Shown here piece after piece: positions 6,265 to 13,666 of a DNA stretch of 17,251 bases. The notes below the pieces were generated by a model that did not search any database, was not told the DNA's origin, and saw only the letters and a list, made by a program, of their open reading frames with translations. Origin of the DNA: JBEKJU01 sp050011095 (GTDB lineage: Bacteria > Desulfobacterota > Syntrophorhabdia > Syntrophorhabdales > WCHB1-27); contig JBEKJU010000080.1 of NCBI GenBank assembly GCA_050011095.1, positions 1-17,251 of the forward strand, given 5' to 3'. A program made the position numbers and the translations under genes. Numbering within the stretch: position 1 is the stretch's first letter; each line of letters opens with the position of its first letter.

Positions 6265-7409
6265 ACATACTCTATCTCGACCCCGTTCTCGGTATAAGTG
6301 GCGACATGGCCATCAGCGCGCTCCTCGACGCGGGATGCCCCCTTGCCGTACTGACGGAGCTTCTCGGACAACTCCCCATTGCCGTGCCATCCATCAACAC
6401 CGAGAAGAAGCGCCAGGGCGCGATCGAAGGGACGCACCTCGTGATAGGTCCGAGCGACATCCACCTGTCGGTGAAGGAGATGCGCGGGCTTCTAGGGGGT
6501 CTGAAGGTAGAGGAGCGCGTCAGGACGGACGCGCTGGCGATCCTCGACGAGATCGTCACCGTCGAATCGAAGGTGCACGGCGTCGCCAGGGAAGAGATAC
6601 ACTTCCATGAGCTGTCCCATATCGATACCATCATCGACGTGCTCTGCGTGGCCCGGGCCATCGCGTACTTCGCTATCGACACGGTGCTCTCGGGACCGAT
6701 ACCGGTCGGCAGGGGGTTCGTGAAGACCGCCCATGGCATGATGCCGAACCCACCCCCCGCGACAACCGAGCTTCTCTCCGGCTTCCACGTGATCTTCCTC
6801 GACGAAGAGCTTGAACTGACTACCCCGACAGGGGCGGCAATCGTCAAGCATTACGTGAAGAGCCAGGCGCGAAGGCCGTTCAGGGTCCTCCGTCACGGCT
6901 GCGGGTTCGGAACCTTTGAGACGGCGAAACCGAACGTCTTGCGCGTCTTCATCGGCGAGACGACAGACCCCTTCGTCGACGAAGAGGTATGGATCATGGA
7001 AGCGGACACGGACGACATGGAGATAGAATATATGGGGGCCGTCGCCGACAGGCTCCGCAAGGAGGGCGCCCTCGACGTCCTTCACTTCCCCGTGCAGATG
7101 AAAAAGGAAAGATGCGGCATACGTCTTTCGATCATCGCCCCCCTATCGAGGGTTGAGGCGCTGACGGAAGCGGTTTTCCGGGAGACATCGACCTTCGGCA
7201 TCCGTCTGAGATCCGAGTTCCGGGCGGTCCTTGCCAGACGCGAGGAAGAACAACAGACATCCTTCGGCCCGGTAAAGATCAAGAAGGGGTACGACCGGTC
7301 GGGGAGGCTCCTCAAGACCCACGTTGAATTTGAAGAGGTGAAGCGGATCGCCGACGAGCTGAAATTGCCTTACCGCGCGTTACTGGAACTCCTTAAGAAA
7401 GAACTTTAG
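6261..7409 (+). CDS. larC: LarC, nickel insertion enzyme for the nickel-pincer nucleotide
   Basis: LarC is the CTP-dependent cyclometallase that inserts nickel into the bisthiocarboxylated pyridinium mononucleotide to give the mature cofactor. The 382-residue protein opens with NILYLDPVLGISGDM (GISGDM at 11-16), has the histidine cluster EIHFHELSHIDTIID (His114, His116, Glu117), the LTTPTGAAIVKH stretch in the middle, and a C-terminal half beginning about DPFVDEEVWIMEADTDDME. In Lactobacillus plantarum larC is read through a programmed frameshift; here it is one uninterrupted frame. It is coupled to larB by ATGA and is the last gene of the ffh operon. The last 30 bases overlap the end of dciA on the other strand. 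The sulfur-transfer partner LarE and the racemase LarA are not in the window. Confidence 0.95.
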   Translation: MNILYLDPVLGISGDMAISALLDAGCPLAVLTELLGQLPIAVPSINTEKKRQGAIEGTHLVIGPSDIHLSVKEMRGLLGGLKVEERVRTDALAILDEIVTVESKVHGVAREEIHFHELSHIDTIIDVLCVARAIAYFAIDTVLSGPIPVGRGFVKTAHGMMPNPPPATTELLSGFHVIFLDEELELTTPTGAAIVKHYVKSQARRPFRVLRHGCGFGTFETAKPNVLRVFIGETTDPFVDEEVWIMEADTDDMEIEYMGAVADRLRKEGALDVLHFPVQMKKERCGIRLSIIAPLSRVEALTEAVFRETSTFGIRLRSEFRAVLARREEEQQTSFGPVKIKKGYDRSGRLLKTHVEFEEVKRIADELKLPYRALLELLKKEL

Positions 7410-7676
7410 ATCCATGAAAAGACCGGCTTTTATGGCACGGTCTATCCTTTTCATCATATCCGCCTTCATGTATTTCAACTGGGCGAGCCAGAGGTGGTCA
7501 TCCACCTCGACATAAAGGAACTTACCTGCCATGCGGACCGGCCGCGTGTGGGCCGCCACCTTCTGTCCCACGATCTCTTCCCATTCGGAAAAGACCCGAT
7601 AGGCCTCGATGTCGCCCCTGAACGACTGTTCCCGCAGCACCCTCGCCAGGATATCCTTAAGGGCGGTGAAGGGCAA
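7380..7676 (-). CDS. dciA: DUF721/DciA-family protein (candidate replicative helicase loader)
   Basis: This 98-residue protein matches DUF721 (PF05258), the family of DciA, an ancestral bacterial DnaB-helicase operator/loader. The family pattern is visible: an N-terminal helix, then the VFSEWEEIVGQKVAAHTRPV stretch, the GKFLYVEVDDHLWLAQL strand-helix pair, and a KSH-like fold ending MKRIDRAIKAG-LFMDLKFFL. It is short, lacking the long unstructured tail of some DciA proteins. The start is TTG 7676, two bases after the metG stop, with GGGAG inside the end of metG, 8 bases upstream. It is the last gene of the minus-strand operon, and its end overlaps larC tail-to-tail by 30 bases. The assignment to the family is good; the helicase-loading role is inferred from DciA and from sharing an operon with holB. 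Confidence 0.82.
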   Translation of the reverse strand: MPFTALKDILARVLREQSFRGDIEAYRVFSEWEEIVGQKVAAHTRPVRMAGKFLYVEVDDHLWLAQLKYMKADMMKRIDRAIKAGLFMDLKFFLKEFQ

Positions 7677-7678
7677 TG

Positions 7679-9205
7679 CTATGTCTCCCGCCTCGGGAAG
7701 AGCGGCCGTATCTTGTCGATAGGCGAGAGGTCGGACGCATGGTAGAAGGCCCTCTCTTCATCGAAGACCGCCTTCTCGATATCCCTGCCGATCCCGAGTG
7801 ACTTCCAGGCCTCTGCGGTTTTCGAGGGCATGAAGGGGTAGAGGAGGAGCGTGCAGATCCTCACGCCGTTCCAGATATTGTAGAGGACGGTGGAAAGCCG
7901 GGTGGGGTTCTCCTTGGCGAGCCTCCACGGCGCCTCCGTATCGATGTACCTGTTCAAAAGGGCGGTAATCTCGAAGACGCTGTTCAACGCCTTGTAGAAA
8001 CCGAAGATATCCATCTGGCTGCAATATTCCTCGATCAGGGCTTGCGTCCGCTCCACGAGCCCGGCGTCGGCGCCCCCCGACGCATCGGGCCTCGGGAGCC
8101 TTCCGGCCAGGAACTTTCCGATCATGTTCGCGCTCCTCGATACGAGGTTGCCGAAGTCGTTCGCGAGATCCCCGTTAATGCGGGCCACGATGGCGTCCTT
8201 CGAAAAATCGCCGTCGAGGCCGAAGGGTACCTCCCGGAAAAGGAAAAACCTGAACTCGTCGACGCCGAAGGTGTTCGCCACCTCCACGGGGTCTACCACG
8301 TTGTTCAGGGACTTGGACATCTTCCGGCCCTCGACTGTCCACCAGCCGTGGGCGAAGACATGCCCCGGCAGGGGTAACTCCGCCGACATGAGGAAGGAAG
8401 GCCAGTAGACCGCATGGAACCTGAGGATGTCTTTTCCTATGAGGTGCACGTCGCCCGGCCAGAACCGCTCGAATTGCTCCGTCTTCGTCAGGAACCCGGC
8501 GCCTGTCAGGTAATTTGTCAGGGCGTCGAACCAGACATAGACAACGTGGCGCGGGTTGACGGGGACGGGAATGCCCCAGTTGAAGGTGGTCCTGCTTATG
8601 GACAGGTCGCGCAGCCCCCCCCTCACGAAGCTCATCACCTCGTTCGCGCGCACCTCCGGCATGACGAAGTCCTTGCGCCCCTCAAGAAAGCGAAGCAGAG
8701 GCTCGCCGTATTTCGACATCCTGAAGAAGTAGGTCTCCTCCTTGAGGCGCTCCACAGCGCGCCCGCAGTCAGGGCATTTGCCCTCCTTGAGCTGCAGCTC
8801 GGTGAAATAGCTCTCGCAGGGAATACAGTACCAGTCCTCGTACTGTCCGAGGTAGATGTCGCCCTTCGCGTACATCTTTTCAAAAAGGTACTGGACAACC
8901 TTTTTGTGGGCGGCATCGGTCGTCCTTATGAACCCCGTGTTGGTGACACTCAGAAGCTTCCAGAGACCGGTGAAGGTGGGCACCATTCTGTCCGCCAGTT
9001 CCTGCGGCTGGATGCCCTGCTCAAGCGCCGCTTTTTGGGCCTTCTGCCCGTGCTCGTCGACCCCTGTGAGGAAAAAGACATCGTACCCGCATGTCCTTTT
9101 GTAGCGGGCCATCACGTCGGCGGCACATGTGGTATAGGCATGGCCTATGTGCGGCACGTCGTTGATATAGTAGATAGGTGTGCTAATGTAGTAGTGCCTG
9201 TTCAC
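7679..9205 (-). CDS. metG: Methionyl-tRNA synthetase, catalytic subunit without C-terminal tRNA-binding domain
   Basis: MetRS charges tRNA-Met and initiator tRNA. Class I signatures are HIGH (19-22) and KMSKS (295-299, in GRKMSKSLNN). A zinc knuckle is formed by Cys127/Cys130 (CIPC) and Cys144/Cys147 (CPDC). The anticodon-binding helical domain fills the C-terminal third, with the conserved-looking TEAPWRLAKE block. The protein stops at 508 residues, after the anticodon domain, so the EMAP/Trbp111-like dimerisation and tRNA-binding domain found at the end of E. coli-type MetRS is absent. A matching stand-alone domain is encoded at 16751-17080. The start is GTG 9205, directly after the ricT stop (TAAGTG), implying reinitiation. 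It lies between ricT and dciA. Confidence 0.97.
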   Translation of the reverse strand: MNRHYYISTPIYYINDVPHIGHAYTTCAADVMARYKRTCGYDVFFLTGVDEHGQKAQKAALEQGIQPQELADRMVPTFTGLWKLLSVTNTGFIRTTDAAHKKVVQYLFEKMYAKGDIYLGQYEDWYCIPCESYFTELQLKEGKCPDCGRAVERLKEETYFFRMSKYGEPLLRFLEGRKDFVMPEVRANEVMSFVRGGLRDLSISRTTFNWGIPVPVNPRHVVYVWFDALTNYLTGAGFLTKTEQFERFWPGDVHLIGKDILRFHAVYWPSFLMSAELPLPGHVFAHGWWTVEGRKMSKSLNNVVDPVEVANTFGVDEFRFFLFREVPFGLDGDFSKDAIVARINGDLANDFGNLVSRSANMIGKFLAGRLPRPDASGGADAGLVERTQALIEEYCSQMDIFGFYKALNSVFEITALLNRYIDTEAPWRLAKENPTRLSTVLYNIWNGVRICTLLLYPFMPSKTAEAWKSLGIGRDIEKAVFDEERAFYHASDLSPIDKIRPLFPRRET

Positions 9206-10000
9206 TTAAATCTCCCCGCTCCTCACCGGTTTCACGTCCGTCACCGCAAACGTGAACTCCTTGCCCTCGCCGGTCTCGACCAATACGGTCCGGTTCAGCA
9301 CGTTGTTCTTTATAACCTTGGCCTCGCCCTGGGGCGTCATCACCCGTTTTCCCACCTTCGGGAACTCCTTCTTCAGTTCCACATACATATCGTATTCGTA
9401 GCCGAGGCAGCACATGAGCCTTCCGCAGACTCCGGATATCTTGGACGGGTTCAAAAGGAGATTCTGCTCCTTCATCATCTTGATGGACACGATGGAAAAG
9501 CTGTTCAGGAAACGTTTGCAGCAGACCACGTTCCCGCAGTTTCCAAGGCCGCCGATGATCTTGGCCTCATCCCTCACGCCGACCTGCCGCATCTCGATCC
9601 GCACCTTGAACTCTTTTGCCAGTTCCTTCACGAGTTCCCGGAAATCGACCCTGTCCTCAGAAAAAAAGTAGAAGAGAAGTTTGGCGGCCCTGAGCAGGTA
9701 CTCGGCCCGCAGGAGCTTCATGGGGAGCTTCAGCTCGTCGATCTTCCGCTTGCAGAGGTCGAAGGCGTAGCCCTCCTTTTCCTTCAGGACCCGGTAGTCC
9801 GCAACCTCTTCCGCAGATGCCCTCCGCACGATCTTCCGCAGTCCCTCCTTTGCGGTCTCCGACGGCTCCGTCGCCACGACGCCGAGACATTCGCCCTTAT
9901 CGAGATCGCAGACGACCTGGTCGCCGATTTTCAGATCGTCGACCGCCTCCAGTTCGACGGTCCCCGTGGTGCGCTCGAATTTCACGCGACACGCCTTCAT
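9206..10000 (-). CDS. ricT: PSP1-domain protein RicT (YaaT family)
   Basis: RicT/YaaT proteins carry the PSP1 domain. In Bacillus RicT joins RicA and RicF in an Fe-S complex affecting RNase Y and phosphorelay output. In Gram-negative bacteria the role is less clear. The 264-residue protein has the two diagnostic cysteine groups GNCGNVVCCKRF (Cys155, 160, 161) and GVCGRLMCCLGYE (Cys192, 197, 198), the likely cluster ligands, plus the FYFFSEDRVDFRELVKELA block. ATG 10000 overlaps the holB stop as ATGA. A longer frame reaching 10111 is rejected because it runs back through holB and gives no family-like residues. The tmk-holB-ricT-metG neighbourhood is conserved in many bacteria. Confidence 0.94.
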   Translation of the reverse strand: MKACRVKFERTTGTVELEAVDDLKIGDQVVCDLDKGECLGVVATEPSETAKEGLRKIVRRASAEEVADYRVLKEKEGYAFDLCKRKIDELKLPMKLLRAEYLLRAAKLLFYFFSEDRVDFRELVKELAKEFKVRIEMRQVGVRDEAKIIGGLGNCGNVVCCKRFLNSFSIVSIKMMKEQNLLLNPSKISGVCGRLMCCLGYEYDMYVELKKEFPKVGKRVMTPQGEAKVIKNNVLNRTVLVETGEGKEFTFAVTDVKPVRSGEI

Positions 10001-10956
10001 GACGGCCTCACTATATTGACCATCAGGTTTTCCAGGGCGAGCCACCTGTTCACATTGTACCGGAGTGTTCTCATCATCTCCTGGATTCTCGTTATGGACG
10101 ACTCCGCCCATGCCGCGCCTCCTTCGGCCGCGCCGCCCATGATGCGGGCCAGGTCCCTATTGAAAAGACCCGAAACGTCGCCTGTGTGGTTAAGCCACCA
10201 GACGTCCCTGAAAAGTGAGAGGAGGAAGGAGAGGTACTCCATCTCGTGCTCCTTCGCCGTCATCCTTTCCGCGAGAACGGCCGCCTTCGCGAAGGGCCGC
10301 TTCGCGCCCATGACCAGCTCCGCGATGCCCTGTCTAGTCCGGTAGTTTTCCTCATCCATCCAGAAAAGCCCGGAGGCGATGCTGCCGTTGCTCATGGCGG
10401 CGAAGGCCGCCGCCTTAACACTGTCCAGGTTCAGTGCGTGCTGAAAATAGGCACGCACCGTTTCCGTCGAAAGCGGGCCAAAGCCGACGCGCATGCAGCG
10501 GGACCTCACGGTCTGGGGTATCTCCCGCTCCCGGGACGAGACGAGGACAAAGAGGTTGGAGGGCGGCGGCTCCTCCAGTGTTTTCAGGAGGGCGTTTGCC
10601 GCCTCGTGCGTCATCAGCTCCGCATTGTCGATGAGGATTGCCCTAAGCTGGGCCTCGTAGGGGGGCTCGTACACGTCCTTCCTGATCGCCCGCATCCCGT
10701 CTATCTTGATCGGCCCCTCTCCGGCAACGAAGGTGAAATCGGGGTGCAGACCGGCCTCGATGCCCCGGCATCCGCGACACGTTCCACAGGCCCTGCCTTC
10801 CGCGCAAAAAAGGTTCTTTATCAGCTCAACGGCTATCGTCCGTTTGCCGACGCCCCCCGGTCCGGCAAAAAGCAGTGCGTGGGGGAGCTTTCCCCTTTCC
10901 ACAAGGGACGAAAGCACGCGCTTCTGATGATCGTGGCCAACCGTATTAAACTCCAT
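9997..10956 (-). CDS. holB: DNA polymerase III delta' subunit
   Basis: Delta' is the stator of the clamp loader that places the beta sliding clamp on DNA. The 319-residue protein has an AAA+ fold: Walker A GPGGVGKRT (32-40), a zinc-binding cluster with Cys51, Cys57, Cys60 and Cys63, a Walker B-like AILIDNAE (Asp110), the EAANALLKTLEEPPP block (118-132), and the RSRC motif (151-154, the SRC arginine finger). The Walker A lysine is kept, although delta' need not hydrolyse ATP in all species. The N terminus (TVGHDHQKRVLSSLVERGKLPHALLF) is canonical. The first 11 bases overlap the end of tmk, and the end overlaps ricT by four bases. Confidence 0.95.
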   Translation of the reverse strand: MEFNTVGHDHQKRVLSSLVERGKLPHALLFAGPGGVGKRTIAVELIKNLFCAEGRACGTCRGCRGIEAGLHPDFTFVAGEGPIKIDGMRAIRKDVYEPPYEAQLRAILIDNAELMTHEAANALLKTLEEPPPSNLFVLVSSREREIPQTVRSRCMRVGFGPLSTETVRAYFQHALNLDSVKAAAFAAMSNGSIASGLFWMDEENYRTRQGIAELVMGAKRPFAKAAVLAERMTAKEHEMEYLSFLLSLFRDVWWLNHTGDVSGLFNRDLARIMGGAAEGGAAWAESSITRIQEMMRTLRYNVNRWLALENLMVNIVRPS

Positions 10957-11569
10957 GGCTCTCCAGCAGTTTTTCCACCCTGTCCCTTATCGTCGCGTAG
11001 GTCGCCTCGATGCCGCGATTCCCATTGACAACGAAAAACCTCTTTTCATCCTCCTCCGCGAGCTTGAGATAGCCCAACCTGCACAACTCGTGGAAGGAAA
11101 GGCGTTCCTTTTCGAACCTGTCCGGCCGGGAGTCGCGGACTATCCTTCTCTTGAGGCCCACATCCGCGTCGCAGTCGAGGAGGATAGTGAGGTTCGGCGT
11201 GATCCCTTTCGTCACGAGGCGGTTGAGGGTGGCTATGATCCCGAGGTCGACGCCCCTGCCGTATCCCTGGTAGGCGTAGGTCGCGTCAACGAACCGGTCG
11301 CACAGCACGATGCCCCCCCGTGCGAGGGCGGGCATGATCACTTCCTCCATGTGCTGCGTCCTGACGGCCATGAATATGAGCAGCTCGGAGAGGGGAAGCA
11401 CGTGTAGGTCTTCCTGCAGCAGGACCTTGCGGAGCGCCTCTCCAAGGACGGTTCCGCCAGGCTCGCGCGTCCTTATGACGGGGTGCCCCTTTCCTTTAAG
11501 ATACTCGTACAGAAGCTCGATCTGCGTGGTCTTTCCACTCCCCTCTATCCCCTCGAACGTAATGAGCAT
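10946..11569 (-). CDS. tmk: Thymidylate kinase
   Basis: Thymidylate kinase phosphorylates dTMP to dTDP for DNA synthesis. The 207-residue protein shows the P-loop FEGIEGSGKTTQ (Gly7-Thr15), the REPGGT nucleotide loop, the LCDRFVDATYAYQGYGRG stretch containing the DR motif and dTMP-binding region, and the LDCDADVGLKRR-VRDSRPDRFEKE lid region. An arginine is absent from the P-loop (GIEGSGKTT), with basic residues found in the lid instead. The start ATG is 8 bases after the efp stop. Its last 11 bases overlap holB, so the two are probably co-translated. Confidence 0.97.
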   Translation of the reverse strand: MLITFEGIEGSGKTTQIELLYEYLKGKGHPVIRTREPGGTVLGEALRKVLLQEDLHVLPLSELLIFMAVRTQHMEEVIMPALARGGIVLCDRFVDATYAYQGYGRGVDLGIIATLNRLVTKGITPNLTILLDCDADVGLKRRIVRDSRPDRFEKERLSFHELCRLGYLKLAEEDEKRFFVVNGNRGIEATYATIRDRVEKLLESHGV

Positions 11570-11577
11570 GCCTCACC

Positions 11578-12144
11578 CTATTTGGAAACCCTCGTGATGT
11601 ACTGTCCCGTCCTGGTGTCTATTTTTATCGCATCCCCCTCTTCCAGGAAAAGCGGCACCTGAAGCACGAATCCCGATTCCATCTCGGCGGGTTTCGTCGC
11701 GTTCTGGGCCGTATCTCCCTTGATTCCGGGCTCCGTCTTCACCACCTTCAGGTCGACGAAGTTGGGAAGCTCCACCCCGATGGCCTTCCCCTTGTAGAAA
11801 GAGACGTTTATTACCAAACCCTCTTTAAGATAGTTCTTCGCATCGCTCAGGTTCTCTTCCTCGACGAAGAGCTGATCGTACGTCTTCACGTCCATGAAGT
11901 AGTAGTTCACCCCTTCCTTGTACATGTACTGCATCTCTTTCTCTTCCATCTCGGGGATCTCGATCTTGTCTCCGGACCTGAACGTCCTGTCGAGCACATT
12001 TCCTGACACCAGACTCTTGACTCTCGTCCTGACAAAGGCGCCGCCCTTCCCCGGTTTCACGTGCTGGAAATCGACTATGACGAAAGGCTCGTTATCCAGC
12101 AAAACCTTCAAGCCTTTCCTGAATTCGCTCGTCGCTACCATCAT
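11578..12144 (-). CDS. efp: Elongation factor P
   Basis: EF-P relieves ribosome stalling at polyproline stretches by binding between the P and E sites. The 188-residue protein has three beta-barrel domains of the usual size. Domain I carries the tip loop KPGKGGAF with Lys33 (Lys32 if the second ATG is used) at the site that is post-translationally modified in many bacteria. The central VKSLVSGNVLDRTFRSGDK and the C-terminal GDAIKIDTRTGQYITRV are typical. ATG 12144 or ATG 12141 could be the start; both follow an AGGGGG ribosome binding site. No EpmA/EpmB or other modification gene is in the window, so the modification type is unknown. It lies 10 bases after the Xaa-Pro peptidase gene, a common pairing. 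Confidence 0.97.
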   Translation of the reverse strand: MMVATSEFRKGLKVLLDNEPFVIVDFQHVKPGKGGAFVRTRVKSLVSGNVLDRTFRSGDKIEIPEMEEKEMQYMYKEGVNYYFMDVKTYDQLFVEEENLSDAKNYLKEGLVINVSFYKGKAIGVELPNFVDLKVVKTEPGIKGDTAQNATKPAEMESGFVLQVPLFLEEGDAIKIDTRTGQYITRVSK

Positions 12145-12154
12145 GGCAAGCCCC

Positions 12155-13222
12155 CTATATCTCGAATAAATCTTTCCTCAAACGGGTGAGAACGTCGCAT
12201 CCGTTTTCCCTCACAAGCACCATGTCCTCCAGGCGTACCCCTCCGACATGGGGTATGTAGATACCGGGCTCGATGGTAATGACCATGTACTCTTCAAGAA
12301 TCCCCTCGCCCTTCGGCGCGACGGCGGGTGGTTCGTGAACCGCGATGCCCACGCCGTGTCCAGTCCCGTGGCCGAAGAACTCTCCGTAGCCCCTCTCTTC
12401 GATGAGGCCCCGTACGATCATATCCAGTTCCTGCACCGCCATGCCGGCCCTCACCGCCTCTATGCCCTTTTGTTGGGCGTCACGGACGACGCCATGGACG
12501 TCCTTCATCTCCCTGGTCGTCTGCCCCAAAGAAAGCGTGCACGTTTCGTCCGAACAGTAGCCGTCCAGCCGGCATCCGAAATCTATGACCACCACCTCCC
12601 CCGACTCGACGGTCTTGTCGGTGGGATGCCCATGGGGCAGAGCGGCCCTCGGCCCCGATGCAACGATGGTCTCGAAGGACGGTTCCTCGGCTCCGAGACG
12701 CCGCATCTCGTAGTCCAGCTCGTTAGCTATCTCCTTTTCGGTCTTCCCCGGTTTGATCTTTTCACAAACGGCCGTAAAGGCCTCGGTCGCGATGCTTATC
12801 GCCTTTCGCATCGCCTCGATCTCTTCCGGTTCCTTGCATCGCCTTATCGACTCGATATCGTTCGAGAGAGGCACGAACTCAACGGCCGGACTGGCTTCCC
12901 TCCAGGTCTGGTAGGTCCGGAAAGTGGTGTGATCGCTGTCAAAGCCCGTCCTGGTAATGCCATACCTCCGGAAAAGCTCCTCTATAATCGGGCCCTTTCC
13001 CTTAACTTCGAGGACGATGCAGCCCTTCGCCACCTCCCGGGCGTACGTGATATACCTGCTGTCCGTCAGGAGGACCACATCTCCCCTGGTGACGAGCACC
13101 GTTCCCTCGGAACCCCGGAAGCCGGTAAGGTAGAAGATATTCTCCATGCCCTTGATGAGGCACGCCTGAAGGCCCTGTCGCTCCAGGATGTCTACGACCC
13201 TACTTACCCGCTTCTCTCTCAT
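12155..13222 (-). CDS. pepQ: M24B metallopeptidase, Xaa-Pro dipeptidase/aminopeptidase family
   Basis: This pita-bread-fold peptidase is predicted to cleave Xaa-Pro bonds at peptide N termini in the cytoplasm. The N-terminal creatinase-like domain (about 1-125) includes NIFYLTGFRGSEG and TDSRYITYA. The catalytic domain (about 130-355) carries the full set of dinuclear-metal ligands: Asp214 in VVIDFG, Asp225 in YCSDETC, His289 in GHGTGHGVG, Glu318 in TIEPGIY and Glu332 in RLEDMV. His296 in VHEPP is also conserved. The 355-residue size is typical. The symbol is approximate, because PepQ-like dipeptidase and PepP-like aminopeptidase activity cannot be separated by eye. The start ATG 13222 lies inside the end of the upstream small gene (23-base overlap), and efp follows. 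Confidence 0.94.
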   Translation of the reverse strand: MREKRVSRVVDILERQGLQACLIKGMENIFYLTGFRGSEGTVLVTRGDVVLLTDSRYITYAREVAKGCIVLEVKGKGPIIEELFRRYGITRTGFDSDHTTFRTYQTWREASPAVEFVPLSNDIESIRRCKEPEEIEAMRKAISIATEAFTAVCEKIKPGKTEKEIANELDYEMRRLGAEEPSFETIVASGPRAALPHGHPTDKTVESGEVVVIDFGCRLDGYCSDETCTLSLGQTTREMKDVHGVVRDAQQKGIEAVRAGMAVQELDMIVRGLIEERGYGEFFGHGTGHGVGIAVHEPPAVAPKGEGILEEYMVITIEPGIYIPHVGGVRLEDMVLVRENGCDVLTRLRKDLFEI

Positions 13223-13445
13223 CGCGCCTCTCCTCGATCGTCTTTAACACGCGGGAGAGCAGCCTGAGCCTCTTCGCGCCCGGCATTCCCGGTGAAAGGA
13301 GCAAGAGCCTGCTCCTGTACATGATGTTCTCACCGTCCTTCAACAAAAGCTTCTCGTATATTTCCCTCGCCCTGTCGAAGTAGCCTTGACGCATGTAGAT
13401 CTCGGCCAAAGTCGAAGAAAGTATCCTGAGCTTTTCCTGAGCCAT
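13200..13445 (-). CDS. Small TPR-like protein heading the pepQ-efp-tmk-holB operon
   Basis: This is an 81-residue, highly charged helical protein of unknown function. Residues about 8-40 (SSTLAEIYMRQGYFDRAREI and onward to KDGEN) match one tetratricopeptide repeat well, with the usual small/aromatic/Ala positions. The remainder is basic (RLRLLSRVLKTIEERRDERE). ATG 13445 is chosen because AGAGG lies 5 bases upstream and because the open frame beyond it (to 13772) reads as poor, non-protein-like sequence. The 3' end overlaps pepQ by 23 bases, so it is translated with the operon. A single TPR suggests a small adaptor or an oligomeriser; nothing more can be said. It could also be the trimmed remnant of a longer TPR protein. 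Confidence 0.72.
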   Translation of the reverse strand: MAQEKLRILSSTLAEIYMRQGYFDRAREIYEKLLLKDGENIMYRSRLLLLSPGMPGAKRLRLLSRVLKTIEERRDEREAGK

Positions 13446-13498
13446 GGATGCCTCTACCCGCCACCGAATTCGATCGCTCAGTGGTCTTTTTGTCCAAT

Positions 13499-13528
13499 AA
13501 TATAGCATAAAAAAAGGGACTACGTGAA
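13499..13528 (-). promoter_or_regulatory. Predicted promoter of the minus-strand operon (TPR to dciA)
   Basis: On the minus strand, TTCACG (13528-13523; 4 of 6) is followed after 18 bases by TATATT (13504-13499; 5 of 6). TATTAT overlaps it as an alternative -10. The AT-rich block and T-run between the boxes stand out from the GC-rich surroundings. The predicted transcript start near 13492 leaves a leader of about 46 bases before ATG 13445. No other good promoter is seen between the genes down to dciA, which fits one operon of eight genes. Confidence 0.5.
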
Positions 13529-13666
13529 TAAATGGTGCAGGGTCCTTCGCGGGAGTCGCCCAAAACCGGTAGAACGGCCGGGAATCGTTAAGCCATTCAC
13601 CTAGCACATTTTGCCTTCGGCGCACGCGACCGCCGTCTGCCGGAAGGTGGGGGAGGCAAATAGGGG
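13529..13666. other. Divergent intergenic region with one imperfect inverted repeat
   Basis: This is the non-coding DNA between the promoters of the minus-strand operon and the universal stress protein. It holds an imperfect inverted repeat, CCTTCGGC (13614-13621) against GCCGGAAGG (13639-13647), with one bulged base and a 17-base loop. The repeat could be an operator or a transcript end for neither strand in particular. No open frame with protein-like composition is seen. Confidence 0.35.

Noticed and set aside
8414..10345. 643-codon plus-strand open frame across metG, ricT and holB
   Set aside because: It spans three clear minus-strand genes and arises from GC-rich codon use on the other strand. 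The translation is His/Leu/Pro-rich without domains.
12248..13267. 339-codon plus-strand open frame opposite the Xaa-Pro peptidase
   Set aside because: The minus strand has the complete M24 metal-ligand set, and the plus frame has no recognisable features or ribosome binding site.
13614..13647. Imperfect inverted repeat as a terminator or riboswitch
   Set aside because: It has a bulged stem, a 17-base loop and no T-run, and lies upstream of both promoters. It is noted only within the intergenic entry.
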